64,000 nucleotides of DNA from Talpa occidentalis (lineage: Eukaryota; Chordata; Mammalia; Eulipotyphla; Talpidae), in contig NW_023601754.1 of assembly GCF_014898055.3 (NCBI RefSeq), positions 51,329,013-51,393,012 on the forward strand. Direction: 5' to 3'. The notes below the pieces were generated by a model, which saw nothing but the letters and a program-made list of their open reading frames with translations, did no database searches and was not told where the DNA came from. A program made the translations under genes and the position numbers. Of this stretch, positions 26,401 to 38,649 are shown in pieces. Each line of letters begins with the position of its first letter. Position 1 is the first letter of the stretch.

Positions 26401-28800
26401 GCGGATGGCGCAGCTGGGTGAGCAGCAGGCCCAGCCTTGGGCACAGGCCTTGGCCATGGGCCCCACCTGCTCTGGGGTTGGGTGGTACGGGCGAGGGACT
26501 GGGCAAACAGATCGATGGAGCAAAGACCAGCACTGCGAAGCTGGGCGGCATGTGGCCAACGGTGGCCCCTATATGACTGTGCCATATAACCTAGGCGTGC
26601 CCGCTGGGCCTCAGATCCATGCCGCGGTGGCCCCAGAACCCGCCCCCTCACGGGGCCCTGAGTGCCCGGCCAGGTCCATGCAGGAGAGGCCAAGTCCCCC
26701 GATGGGGGCTGACAGGGCAGTCCCTGTGGGCACCAGGGCCTGGCCCAGGTAGCAGGAGCTCCTGGCTCCTTCCAGGAGAGCCACGAGGCTCCTGGCCCGG
26801 CGGCAATGTCCTAGCCCAGCTCCACCTGCCACGGAGAAGGGACCGAGGGGAAGCTACTGCTAAAAGAGCAAAAGGTCCCCACGGGGAGAGGACATTCGCA
26901 GAAGACGCCGCTGATGGATGACAGGACACATACCACCGGCTCAGGGGAATCCAAGACCAGAACCTCAGGGGCCAGGCGGGTGGCCAGCGAAGGGGCGGCG
27001 GTCCCCAGGAGGGCTCTGGGGTAGGGCAGCCGCCAGGCCCGACTGCACGGAGGGGCTTCGAGTGAGCAGGAGCGGGGACAGGCCTGGGGGCTGCAAAGTA
27101 GTGGCCCTGACTCTAAGGGGCCCGGAGGCGGAAGTAGGCCCGCGGTGGGGGTGGGGACATGCGGTGCCTGGGGCGTCTTGTGGCCGGGAGGCTGGGTGAC
27201 CTGGGCACCGCACACTCGGAGCAGATGCCAAGGCCAGCCCTCCGGCCTGTGCACTGAGGCCCTGGCCTGGCGTCGCTGCCGCATGGAGGCCACCGGCCCC
27301 GGCCCCCGCAGGCCAGCGGCTCCCTACACCTCCCAGGAGCTTTCTCTGCCACCCTAAGGGGAGCGTGGGGCCAGGCTGGGGAGACGTGGGCAGCGGGCAG
27401 CGGCGGTGAAAAGCGGGAGCCAGGGGTTGGGGGACCCAAGGGTGAGGCCCTCATGCAAGGCAGCTCCCTCTCGGAACGCGAGGACGGGTCAGGCGGCCAG
27501 TTCCAGGGCTCTCCGGGACATGCAGCCGCCTGGACCCCAGCCGACGGCCTGGGCAGGTCCAGTCAGCCTCCCGCGCCAGCCCCACTCTTCCTGTCCACTC
27601 GGGCCAGAACCCCACGGCCCCAGTGGCCCAGGAGGGGTCTGGGTGGACGGGGCTTGGGCCACGAGCACAGACGGCCCCTGTTCTGGCCCCCAGCAGGCAG
27701 GGCGGCCTCAGTGCCAGGTGTGGCCAGGGCTGAACTTAGGCTGGGGACCCTGGTGGGTCCCCCCAACAGAACCCACAGGCCTGAGAGCCCAGGACTTGAG
27801 GCCGGGCCAGGCCGGCACCTCAGCTGCAGTCCCCCAGCCGCCCACGGTGCTGCCCACCCCGCCGTGGCCTTGGGTCTGGCTCGGCGGCTCCCTCCCAGGC
27901 AGGGCCGCCCTCCAGGGACTCTGATTGGTCAGTTTTATGGTTTTGCCTGTCCTGACCGCCCCGGCTCCTCGGGCGTGCGCATCACCTTTTTGAGGCTGTA
28001 ATTTGATTTCCAGTTTCAGCATCCGCTGCTGGTGCTCAGGGAGCCCGCGGCCTCCACAAATCTGCCTGGTGTCTCGAGGCCACCCCCACTCCGCCCCTGC
28101 ATCCACCTGAGCGCTGGCATCACTCGCCCGGCACTGACCCGCCGCGCCGTGTCCGCTGATGGGCCCGTCCGGAGACACGGGCTGTGTCCAGGAGGCCAGG
28201 GCTGGTAGCTCCCTGCAACCGCAGATGCTGCCTCCTCCGCAGCACCGGGGAGCTCCTGGTCAGCCGTGGCTGCCACTTCATGGCCACGAGGTAATGAGAG
28301 GGACAGGGACAGGAATTCCCAGGAGACCGCACAGCCACTGTCAGGATCGTCATCCACCAGGGAGAGAGAAAGTTCACGTCTCTGGAAAAGAGACCCCACC
28401 ATGTCCCCTCCGGTACAAGGGGTTCCCTCCCCGGGCCTGGGTCTGACCCCCACGGCACCCCTCCAGCCTGGACATGGGAACCGGGAGTAAACCCGACAGT
28501 CGCCCCGGCCCGGCTCCCCACCAGGCTCCCTCCAGCAGCTGCTCTGGCACCAGGTTCTGGGCTGCCTCTGGTCCCTCCAGTTTCCAGAGACTCCAGGCCG
28601 TGACCGCAGTTCTCCGGGGTCCACGGCAGCCTTGCGGGGCCTGGAGCGGGCTCCGCTGCCCAGGGCGGGCAGGCCGGGGGTCCTGACCCTGCAGGGTACG
28701 AGCTCCTGGGCTCGGCAGCCTATAGCCGTGGTCGCAGCCGGTCGCGGTTGGGTCCCTGTCGGGGTATGTTCAGGTTGAGTTTGTCCTCAACACTGGGGTG
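23413..28800. other. Gene-free interval
   Basis: No exon series or known gene family recognised. Contains a degenerate CCCNACCCTGAC-type array (about 23725-23815), G-rich runs (25160-25195), and otherwise unique GC-rich sequence. Frames of 100-290 codons occur on both strands together and look like composition effects. Confidence 0.55.
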
Positions 28801-28819
28801 AGCCCACCATCCGCCCTGT

Positions 28820-29315
28820 GCTGTGCCCCTGCCACCACGAGTCCGGGGCAGCTTTGGGCGGATGAGGCAGCTCAGGGACAGCACAGCAGGGCTGCGGGAC
28901 AGGGAGCAGAGGCAGCGGAGACAAGGGCGGAGACATTCAGGAGGGTGGATGAGGGCAGTAAACTTTAGGAGACGTTGGCCAGGGGAAGTACAAAGAGAAA
29001 CTCAGATAAGAGCTGGCAAATGGCAGTCTGCCTCTGCGGAGGAGTGTGGCCCGGGAGAAGAGCCCCCCGGGGGATGATTTAGGAAAGGGCTCACTCGCCT
29101 CCTGAGGGCAGTCCCTGGGAGTCCTGGCTTCCGTCCTCTCCATAAACTGTTCTTCGCTTTCTTAAACAAAGTTTGTCTCTCTGCTCACTTCTCTGCCATG
29201 CCTGCGAATCCTTTGCTGGCTTCCTGGACAAGAGCCTGCGCTGGTTCAGGGCTGAGTGAGCAGCACACACGGCGCCCCCGTACTCTCGTGTCCTCACAGC
29301 GAGCCCCTGGCTTTA
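28820..29315 (+). repeat. LTR-like sequence
   Basis: A block such as CATAAACTGTTCTTCGC followed by TTTGTCTCTCTGCTCACTTC has the look of an endogenous-retrovirus LTR R/U5 region. No terminal TG/CA with a target duplication could be fixed, so this stays tentative. Confidence 0.35.
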
Positions 29316-29322
29316 TTCACTC

Positions 29323-29597
29323 CTTTTCTTTTTTTTTTTTTTAATTTACATATTTATAAGAGCATATAAGAGCTGGGGTACAGGCCAGAGGTGTGGGGGG
29401 TGAGAGGACTCCCCAGAGACAGAGTGGGGAGCAGAACAGGCAGATTGAAACACACTGCCGAGGGGAGCAGCGGGAGACAGGAGAGGTCTGCTGTGCCCTG
29501 TGGCTTGCTCCCTGGCCGGGAGTCGAACTCATGCTGCAGAGACTGGCAATAGCTTCATAGGTTGTGTCTTAACCACTTGAGTCACCCGGGAGGCCCC
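29323..29597 (-). repeat. tRNA-derived SINE with target-site duplication
   Basis: Minus-strand copy; flanks ...TTCACTCCTTTTCTT and TTTACTCCTTTTCTT are a near-perfect target duplication. Confidence 0.88.
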
Positions 29598-30351
29598 CTA
29601 TTTACTCCTTTTCTTCTGTCGCTTGTGGTTTGGGACCAGAGAAGCCGTGGCCTGACCCAAAGCTGCCCCGGGGCTTCCTCTGGCCGCTCCCACCCCTTTC
29701 TGAGCCTCGCAGGGGCGAGGTTCAAGATCTGCCTGCGCTAATCTGAAGGCCTTCACTCCGTCTTCCCGCCCAACTCCGCGGCCGAAGCACCGTCCAGCCA
29801 GTGGGGCCAGCCACCGCGGGCAGGGTCCGGCGGGTGGCCGCCTCTCGCCCTCATGGCCGACAGTTGTCAGCCGCTGAGGGCTGGGCTGGGGGCGGCTGCG
29901 GCGGCCTACCTGCTTCTGCGCAGAGGGCCGCTGGGCCGCCCCCTTCTCTGCAACGTGTGTGGCGCTGGTGGACCTGGTGGACCCGGGATAGCCCCAGCCG
30001 GCCCTGGCCTTCGCAAGCGGGCCCACCCGTGCTGAGGGCTCTGCGTGTTGCCGTGGCCGGCTCTGGTTTCCTGTGAAGCGCTCGTCGGTGCTGCAGTCAG
30101 GGCGCGTGGGGACGCGGCCCCACGCCCACATCTCTAGGGACTGGTGAAGAATGGACGGTCTGCTAAATGCGCAGCCTGGGGCAGCCTTCATGGCGCTCAA
30201 TTTGCCCCTGGTCTCCCCTCACCCACACCTCAAAAATAGCTCGTGGCACCTTCAAAGGCTCTTCCTCCGAGGTCAAGACGTGAGAATGGGCGCCGGGCGA
30301 GGGGGCGCCAGGGGCCTGGCTGGCAGCTGCCATGAGGACGAAGCGTAGGGC

Positions 30352-30729
30352 TGTAACAGGGTGGTCCCCAGGAGGTAACAGTGGTGGGTTTTGTCTTAAT
30401 TTTGATTTTGCTCTTTTCCTCCCAGACTTGTCTGGCTGTTTCTGACCCCTTTCTGTGGGTCCCTGCTGGAAGGTGCTTTAGACTGTGGCAGCTTTGGGGC
30501 CTGGCTCTGGGCCCGTCCCGCTTGGGTGGGCTTTTACCCCCGAGGGGCGGGTGACTGTGGGTGCTGGGTTTAGAAGCTATGTTCTTTGCCTTTCCTGCAT
30601 TTACTAATTATATTAAAGTTCCTTTTCATTAAAGTCTCATATGTTTTGTGTTGAGGGGGTGGATGGCAGAACATATTTAGAGCAGGCAGGTTTGCGGGGT
30701 CTGAAGTGCCTTCTCCCTGACCCGTAACA
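30352..30729 (+). mobile_element. Solo LTR (internally deleted), same family as 56842-57429
   Basis: Starts TGTAACAGGGTGGTCCCCAG and ends CCCGTAACA. From about 30380 it is collinear with the LTR at 56842-57429, including tttgctcttttcct, TTCTGTGGGTCCC, ATTAAAG and GGATGGCAGAAC blocks, but it lacks about 200 bp after the first 25 bp. No coding region flanks it; no clear target duplication is seen. Confidence 0.7.
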
Positions 30730-30832
30730 GATTGAGGAAAAAACAGTCAGGACTTCCATGGGGTCCTGCTGAGGAGCCGCGTCCCCGAGGGACCCCCTGG
30801 AGTGACAAGCCCACGTTCCCCTTTGCAAGCAG

Positions 30833-30846
30833 CCAGTAGGTGGCAC
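30833..30846 (+). promoter_or_regulatory. Candidate CTCF site
   Basis: CCAGTAGGTGGCAC matches the CTCF core CCASYAGRKGGC at every position, between the LTR and NLRP6. Motif only; no binding data. Confidence 0.45.
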
Positions 30847-32163
30847 AGGCTGATGAGCTGGCATGGCCCGAAGGGGCTCCCCACCCGTCCGTCCCTGTCT
30901 TTCCCTCACTCCCTCCTCCTGGCCTTCTCCACAGCTGTGCCCCTCCCAGTCCCCACCTCCTTCCCGTCCACAGGGCGGTCACACCCCCCAGAGAGGGCCA
31001 GAGTGCTGTTCCTCTGTAAGCACCTTTTCCAGAGCTGGGGCCAATAGACAGTGAGGGTTTATGGGGCACAGAGTCCACCGAGGGAAGGGAGGCACCTTGG
31101 TATCAGGCCAAGTCCCTGCCCGCAGCCTCTGGCTGCATCCTGCAGGTGCTTCAATGAAACTGGGCAGTGCAGGGCTTGGGGAGGGGAGGCAGAATCAGAA
31201 CTGGAGAGCTGGGGAAGGGGTGTACCGTTGGTGACCCCAGAAAGCTCAGCTCCAGAGGGAGCAGCCATCACTGAGGTGATGGGGCCTCGCTGACACCCTG
31301 GGACCCTCGGCACCTGTGGCGATGGCTGCAGTCGCCCAGCTGTCGGACACAGGGCCCCAGAGTCTGGCCCCAACAGTCCTCGAGCCGGCAGCCTCTGTCC
31401 GGCGCGGCAGCACAGGGCCAGCAGGGGCCGAGGGCCTGCTTTTGTGGGGTGTGGCTGCCTGTGGGCTTCTGGGCCTCAAATAGCCAGTCTGGGGGGCGCC
31501 TCAGGGTCACATTGGGGGTCAGTGAGGGTGCTGTGAGGGCTGCAGGGGGGCCTTGCAGGGCCTGGGGACTGCCCATGCATGGGCCAGGGGCTGCCCTCTG
31601 CCCTGTGGATCGCAGCTCTGGCCCGTGGGGGCCTGAGGGGGCTGAGGGGGTGGGCCTGTGGTCTCATGGTCACCACAGGGGTCTGCCTAAGCCCTGGGGC
31701 GCAGGTTTGCACACAAGCAGGTTTGCTTGTGTGCAGAGAAGGGAGTGAGAAGCACCCCGTGTGTGCTGGTGGGGCCCAGCCCTCCCTCACTCAGCCCCGC
31801 CTGGCCCTCGTCACTCCTGACCTCGGAATTTAACCCACTGAGGCCTGAGGGCCAAGGACTGAATCAACCTCCTCTGCAGCAGCCCACCCTGCCCTGCAGC
31901 ACTCGCACCTGCCAGGCCACACCCCTGTGCTCAGGGCACTGAGTCCATAAAGGACCAGCAGCGATCAAAGGTCACTAGACAGTCCGCTGGTTGCACAGCT
32001 GCTGTGGGGCCCTGCTGGGAGCTTGCTGACCGCGGCAGCATCCCAGGGCCAGCAGGGCTGGAGTCTTTGGGCCTGGCTCACGTTGAGCCTGGACACCCCT
32101 AGCCTGGGTAGGGCCACCTCTCTGACTGCCCCCTGCTTGATCGCTGACCCGGGGCAGTATCCC
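30847..32163. other. NLRP6 upstream region
   Basis: Unique sequence with no exon recognised. It ends in the presumed NLRP6 promoter; a weak TATA-like CCATAAAGG lies at about 31946, roughly 220 bp before the NLRP6 ATG. No CpG island precedes the gene, fitting tissue-restricted expression. Confidence 0.45.
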
Positions 32164-35100
32164 ATGGACAGGGAAGAGGCCTCTGGCTGCCAGGGCAGGT
32201 GAGTGATGGCCCCTGGGGGGGGGGGGCTCTAAGCCACACCCTCACCACCTAGGCCAGGCATCCACAGTCTGCCTAGGGGTGTCCTGGGGAATTCAATGCA
32301 CAGTGTGCAGGATGGCGCTTCTGGTGCCAGGTCTGGGTGGGAGGAGAGTCTCAGGAGTCTGACCAGCCCGGGGTGTGAAAGGGGCCGGGCGGGAAGGGGG
32401 TCTGGAGCAGGAGGGAGGCCCAGCAGCGGGTCAGAGGTGCTGGCTGCCAGGAGGGACCCCACTCCGGTGACCCCCAACGGTTACCGGGCGTGCACCGCTC
32501 CACCGCCAAGCCCCAACCTGAGTCCTGGGAGGGGGCTCCCTCCCCGCAGAGCCGCCCAGAGAAGGGCGCTAGCATCCCCGCCGGGCATCCAGGGCGGGTG
32601 GCGGGGAGGGGCGCGGAGGCGGCCAGGGCTCCGGCCGGTTGACCTGCCCGCCCCACCCCAGCGTGGAGTCCCGCGCCGCCGCCGCCCGCGAGCTGCTCCT
32701 GGCGGCGCTGGAGGACCTGAGCCAGGAGCAGCTGAAGCGCTTCCGCCACAAGCTGCGGGACGCGCCGCTGGCCGGTCGCAGCATCCCCTGGGGGCGGCTG
32801 GAGTGCGCGGACGCCGTGGACCTGGCAGACCAGCTGACCCACTTCTACGGGCCGGAGCCCGCGCTGGACGTGGCCCGCAAGACCCTGAAGCGGGCGGATG
32901 TGCGCGACGTGGCCGCGCGGCTCAAGGAGCAGCGGCTGCAGCGTAAGCGCAGGGGCGGGGTCCCGGGGCGCCCCCTTACCCCCACTTGGCCAGAGGCCGG
33001 GTCACAGGCCGCCCTCCTCGAGCCACCCCAGAAAAGGCGCGCTTTGCCCACCAAACCGCAGGCCCCAGGGCTGGGGTCAGAGTGTTCCTGGGAGCGGCCC
33101 CAACCGCCAGCTGCACCCCCGGCGCCTCACTGCTGGTCTCCCTTCCAGGGCTGGGCCCCAGCTCCTCGGCGCTGCTGTCCGTGTCGGGTAGGTCGGTCTG
33201 TCTCTCTGGGTGGGAGGCAGGTCTCCAGCTGCCCAGCCCACCTCGGAGTCCATGTCCGCGCGCCGCCCGGGCGCGGGAAGCGGGTCGTGGGAGAGGGCTG
33301 TGGGACCGCGGGGGGACTGAGGCCTGTGCCGCGCGACGGCGAGGGGCCCGGGGGTGCAGCTGACACCGCCGGCCTCTCCTCGCCGCCCCAGAGTACAAGA
33401 AGAGGTACCGCGAGCACGTGCTGCGGCAGCACGCCACGGTGAAGGAGAGGAACGCGCGCTCCGTGAAGATCAACAAGCGCTTCACCAAGCTGCTGATCGC
33501 GCCCGAGGCCGCCGTCCTGGAGGACGAGCCCCTGGACCCCGCGGACGAACCCCGGTCTGAGCGCGCGCGGCGCTCGGACACCCACACCTTCAACCGGCTC
33601 TTCAGCCGCGACGACGAGGGCCGCCGGCCCCTGACCGTGGTGCTGCAGGGCCCGGCGGGCATCGGCAAGACGATGGCCGCCAAGAAAATCCTGTACGACT
33701 GGGCGGCGGGCAAACTGTACCAGGGCCAGGTGGACTTCGCCTTCTTCCTGCCGTGCCGCGAGCTGCTGGAGGGCCCGGCCACGCGCAGTCTGGCCGACCT
33801 GCTCCTCGAGCAGTGCCCGGATCGCGGCGCGCCTTTGCGGCAGATCCTGGCGCAGTCGGAGCGGCTGCTCTTCATCCTGGACGGCGCGGACGAGGTGCCC
33901 GCAGACGCCGCGCCCTGCACAGACCCGTTTGAGGCGGCAGGGGGCGCGCGGGTGCTGGGCGGCCTGCTGAGCAAGGCGCTGCTCCCCCAGGCGCGCCTGC
34001 TGGTGACCACGCGCACGGCGGTGGCCGGGAGGCTGCAGGGCCGCCTGCGCACGCCGCAGTGCGCCGAGGTGCGCGGCTTCTCCGACAAGGACAAGAAGAA
34101 GTACTTCTACAAGTTCTTCAAGGACGAGCGGCGGGCGGAGCGCGCCTACCGCTTCGTGAAGGAGAACGAGACGCTGTTCGGGCTGTGCTTCGTGCCCTGC
34201 GTGTGCTGGATCGTGTGCACGGTTCTGCACCAGCAGCTCGAGCTCCGCCAGGACCTGTCGCGCACCTCCAAGACCACCACCTCGGTGTACCTGCTCTTCA
34301 TCACCAGCATGCTGACCTCGGCGCCCACTGCCAGGCCTCAGGTGCGGGCCGAGCTGTGCAAGCTGTGCCGCCTGGCCCGCGAAGGCGTCCTCGCGCGCAG
34401 GACGCGGTTCCCCGAGTGCGACCTGGAGCGCCTGGGGCTGCATGGCTCCGAGGTCCAGATGCTGTTTCTCAGCAAGAAGGAGCTGCCCGGTGTCCTGCAG
34501 ACCGAGGTCACCTACCAGTTCATGGACCAGAGCTTCCAAGAGTTCCTTGCCGCTCTCTCCTACCTGCTGGAAGAGCAGGGTGCCCCCGGGGACCCCGCGG
34601 ACGGTGTCGGGGCGCTTCTGCGCCGGCACACCCATCCGCTTGGCCACCTCACACTCACCACGCGTTTCCTCTTCGGGCTGCTGAACGCGGAGAGGATGCG
34701 CGACATCGAGCGCCACTTCGGCTGCGCCGTGTCAGAGCGCGTGAAGCAGGACGTCCTGAGGTGGGTGCAGGAGCAAGGCCCCCCCAGAGCGGCACCAGAG
34801 CTGCCCCAGGAGGCCGCAGGGCTGGGGAACGCTGCGGCGCGGGATCAGGGGGCGCAGGAGGCTCCGGAGGAGCAGGGGGCGCAGGAGGAGCTGGAGGAGC
34901 TGGGGGCGCAGGAGGAGCCGGAGGAGCTGGAGGAGCCCGAGGAGCGCAGCTTCCCGCTGGAGCTGCTGTACTGCCTGTACGAGACGCAGGAGGCCGCCTT
35001 CGTGCGCGAGGCCCTGCGCGGCCTCCCGCGGCTGGTGCTGGAGCGCGTGCACTTCAGCCCCATGGACGTGGCGGTCCTGAGCTACTGCGTGCGGAGCTGC

Positions 35101-37631
35101 CCCGCGGGACAGGCGCTGCAGCTGGCGGGCTGCAGACTGGTCGCTGCACAGGAGAAGAAGAAGAAGAAGAGCCTGATGAGGCGGCTGCAGAGCGGCCTGG
35201 GCGGCGGCGCGTGAGTCTCGGGGCGGGCGGCTGGGCGCGGGGCCTGCCTGGGGGCGGGAGCCTTCCCGGGCGCACGCGCCCGAGTGTCCCTCCGCGCCCG
35301 TCTGCTCACCCCACGAGAGGCGGGACTCGGGGCTGGTTCTGCCCACCCCATGCCAGGCGCCTGCCGCTGCCCATCCTCTGCCCCAGCTGTCCTCGCGCGC
35401 CCACCCCACGTGGGTCACACCCCAGGCGAAGCCCCAGCATGGCACCCGCCTGGCCCGCCTGCCCCCGGCCGCCCCGCCCCATGCAGCTTTCTCACAGGTT
35501 CCAGGCTATCCCCGTGCCCGCACGCACCCCCGCCGTCCCCTCCGCCCCCTCCAAGCCCCCGGGCTCCCCTCACGGCCTGCAGCCCCTCGGCCCCTCGGCC
35601 TGAAGTGACCCCGCAGTGCCCGTGACACCTGCAGCTCTCCGCAGGCGCGACCCTCCGCTCCCCCTGCCGGGGCCTCCCCGGCCGCCCGGGCCCGGGCAGG
35701 TGCTAGGTGTGAGCGCAGAGCGGAGCGCGGCCAGGGCCGGGGACGCAGAGCCACTGCCCGGTGCGAGGCAGCGCGGAGGGACGGCCCCGGCTGGGGCGCC
35801 GCACGGCAGGGCGCAGAGGGGCGGGGTGGGGGGCGGCCCGGAGAGGGGCTTCCCCGAGGGAGGGGCTGGGGCGGGGCCTCACTGCCCTCTCTCGGCCAGG
35901 AGCGCGCCCACCGCCGCGCGGAAACCGCAGGCCTCCCTGCTGCGTCCGCTCTGCGAGGCCATGACCGACCCGCAGTGCGGCCTGAGCAACCTCACGTGAG
36001 TGACCACCCCGCCCCTTCGGGTCAGGCTCGGAGCAGGCGCCCGGGCGGGAGGTGTGGGCCGGCCTGGGCGGCGGACAGGCTGAGAGCCCGCGGGCAGGAC
36101 GTCCTGGGCGGGGTGGGGCGCGTGGGGCGGGGCGTCGCGCGTGGGGCGGGGCTCCTGGGCGGGGTGTCCTGGGCGGGGCTTGGGGGGCCCGTGTGGCGGG
36201 AGGGGTCAGGAAGGCAGGGCGTTTCCTCCCCAGCGAGGCCCCAGGCGCTGCTGGGACCCGGAGCCTCTCTCCACGCCTGGGCCTGTAGGTCCGTTTTCGC
36301 CGTCCAGGGTTGACGTGAGAGTCGGCGAGGCCACGTGTTTCTCAGTCATGGTCAGAGCTGGGCCAGCTGCCCCGGGTCAGCAGGAAGTAAGGGAGCCACA
36401 GGACTAGTTCTTGGGGGGTGACCAGGCCTGAGCGGGGCCAGCTGGTCTCCTGTCAGCTGCGCAGCAACTGGAGGCCCGCAGATGCGCCCTACGGTGCTGC
36501 CTGGAAGGCAGGGCGGACTGGAGGGGCACCCACGCTCCGCCCCACAAAGCTCCTGGGGTGCTGAAAGAGAGGGCAGGGCTGGGGCCTAGCAGCCTGCAGG
36601 GGCCTCTGCCCAGGAGGGGGGATGCGGGAGGTGGGGCTCCAGTGACCCCCCCTGCTTCCTGACCACAGGCTGGCCCACTGCAAAGTCCCGGACCTGGCCT
36701 GCCGGGACCTTGCTGAGGCCCTACGGAGGGCGCCCTGCCTGGTGGAGCTGGGCCTCCTGCACAATGCACTCAGCGCGGCCGGCCTGCGAGTGCTGGGCGA
36801 GGGCCTGGCCTGGCCCCAGTGCCGGGTGCACACGCTCAGGTGAGACAGGTGGGCCGGAGGGGTGGGTGGGGACACAGCAGCGTCTGACACCAGTGCCCCC
36901 CAGGATGCAGCAGCCCAGTCTCCAGGAAGCCCTCCAGTGCCTGCTGGGCGTCCTCCACCAGAGACCGGCACTGACCACCCTGGACCTCAGCGGCTGCTGG
37001 CTGTCGGAACCCACGGTGACCTGCCTGTGTGCTGCCCTGCTGCACCCAGCGTGCCGCCTGCAGACCCTCAGGTGCAGGAGGGGGTGCTGGGGACACAGCT
37101 TCTCCCCGGGGGTGGGGGTGGCCTAGGGCCTCGCTAGACCCCAGAGAGGAGCCCCTCCCGGGCCCTCCCAAGCACTGCCCCAACCCCAGCCTCAGGTCTG
37201 TCCTGAGGAAGGAAGCTCTACCCAGCCCAGGCAGGCTCTGGTCAGAGAACTATGTGCTGCCTGCTGCCCCGGCCAGTCTGGGCCAGTGACCCCCACAGCC
37301 TTCCATTCCCCTGAAGGCCCCGGCCCCTGCCTCAGCCTCTGACACTCTCTGACTGGCCACCTGCTGTCACACTGCTCCTCTGGCACAGCCCAGGCCCCTG
37401 CCTGTCCACCACGGCTCCCCTCCCCACCTCTCCCCACCCTGCCCCCTGTGACACCCCAGCCTCACGGGCACTGTCCTGCGCCCGTGCTGCAGGCTGACCT
37501 CGGTGGAGCTGAGCCAGCTGTCGCTGCAGGAGCTGCAGGCTGTGAAGGCTGACCGGCCTGGTCTGGTCATCGAGCACCCAGCGCTGGACAGCCACTCAGA
37601 GCCTGAGCTGGGGTTGAGCAGCACCCTCTGA
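32164..37631 (+). CDS. NLRP6: NLRP6, pyrin-NACHT-LRR innate sensor
   Basis: Cytosolic NOD-like receptor of intestinal epithelium that assembles inflammasomes through its pyrin domain. Eight coding exons: 32164-32198, 32662-32942, 33149-33187, 33392-35210, 35900-35995, 36669-36839, 36904-37071 and 37493-37631; 2748 bp, 915 residues (human 892), all phases consistent. The start MDREEASGCQG aligns with human MDQPEAPCSST. Domains: pyrin about 14-100 (LEDLSQEQLKRFRHKLRD), a short linker exon, NACHT with Walker A GPAGIGKT at 205-212 and Walker B LLFILDGADE at 277-286, an Ala/Gly/Glu-rich insert at about 605-642, and LRRs from about 725 (LTTLDLSGCWL). The middle exon carries the whole NACHT region, as in other NLRPs. 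Intact; no stop or splice loss. Confidence 0.95.
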
Positions 37632-38013
37632 GGCCCTGGGGGCCAGAGGGGGATGGTGGGTGCAGGCTCCAGTGACCGGCAGAGTTGACCTCCCCATTCC
37701 AGGGGGAGAGGGTGTGCTCTCTGCCCTGGGCCTGGACAGGCTTCAGGCGTGACCCTCCCCCACAGGTTATGCCTGTGTCCTCCACAACCTGGCTCCTCGC
37801 CCCAGCCCTGCACCCGCAGGCGCCCCCCTGGTGTGCATAGCCAGACCAACCCTTTGCCGGTCCCACCCGTCCGCAGTGCGGCCCCTCGCCCTGCACCTCT
37901 GCCAGAACTTAGCCTGAGGTGTCCACTCATGTCCACAGTCATCAGGAGTGGAGCTGGAAGAGTGGCCGGCACTGGGCGGGAGGTGATGGCCAGGTGGGTG
38001 GCCTTCGTGCCAT

Positions 38014-38019
38014 AATAAA
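38014..38019 (+). terminator. NLRP6 poly(A) signal
   Basis: AATAAA 383 bp past the NLRP6 stop, 10 bp before a SINE insertion; it overlaps the SINE's 5' target duplication. Confidence 0.65.
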
Positions 38020-38029
38020 TTCTCCTTGG

Positions 38030-38306
38030 GGAGCCTCCCTGGTGGCGCAAGGAGTCAAGCACAGCACAGTGAAGCTATCAGCAACCTCTGCAGCAAGAGT
38101 TTGATCCCTTGGCCAGCCAGGGACACCCACATGGCACAGCAGACCTCTCCTGTCTCCCCCCTGCTCCCCTCAGCAGTGTATTTCAGCTGATATACCTGTT
38201 CTGTTCCCCACTCTGTCTCTGGTGAATCCTCTCACTCCCTCTACCTCTGGTCTGTACCCCAATTCTTGTATGCATAAATAAATTTTTACAAATAAATGAA
38301 TCAATG
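38030..38306 (+). repeat. tRNA-derived SINE with target-site duplication
   Basis: Head GGAGCCTCCCTGGTGGCGCA and tail with AAATAAATTTTTAC. Flanks AATTCTCCTTGGG (from 38018) and AATTCCCCTTGGG (38307-38319) are the target duplication. Confidence 0.9.
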
Positions 38307-38649
38307 AATTCCCCTTGGGCCTGGCCTTGGTCAGCTTCTGCTGCACACAGCCGGACGCTCCTGCCCGCTGGCCTGGAGCCCCACCTCACTGGGGGACAGG
38401 GAGCTGGGAGGTGAGGCCAGCAGTGGCAGCCCCCAGACATTGCTGGGCAGCCAGCACCTGAGACCCCGGCCCAGGTGGGAGGCCCTGGAGTCAGCCCCTG
38501 CCCTCCCCAGGGGAAAGCTCCCTCCATAACCCACCCTCATCCAGGGGCGCATTCCACAGGCCCCTCTGGGCAGGCGTTCTGGGCGGGAGTCACCAAACCC
38601 ACAGCCTCACGGGCTCTGGCGGCATCAGGGAGTGCAGGGGCCTGGAGGC

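Noticed and set aside
33127..34716. 529-codon open frame antisense to NLRP6
   Set aside because: Mirror of the GC-rich NACHT exon; no independent conserved motif.
32164..37631. NLRP6 as a pseudogene
   Set aside because: All eight exons are open, in phase and have GT/AG borders; Walker A and B are intact.
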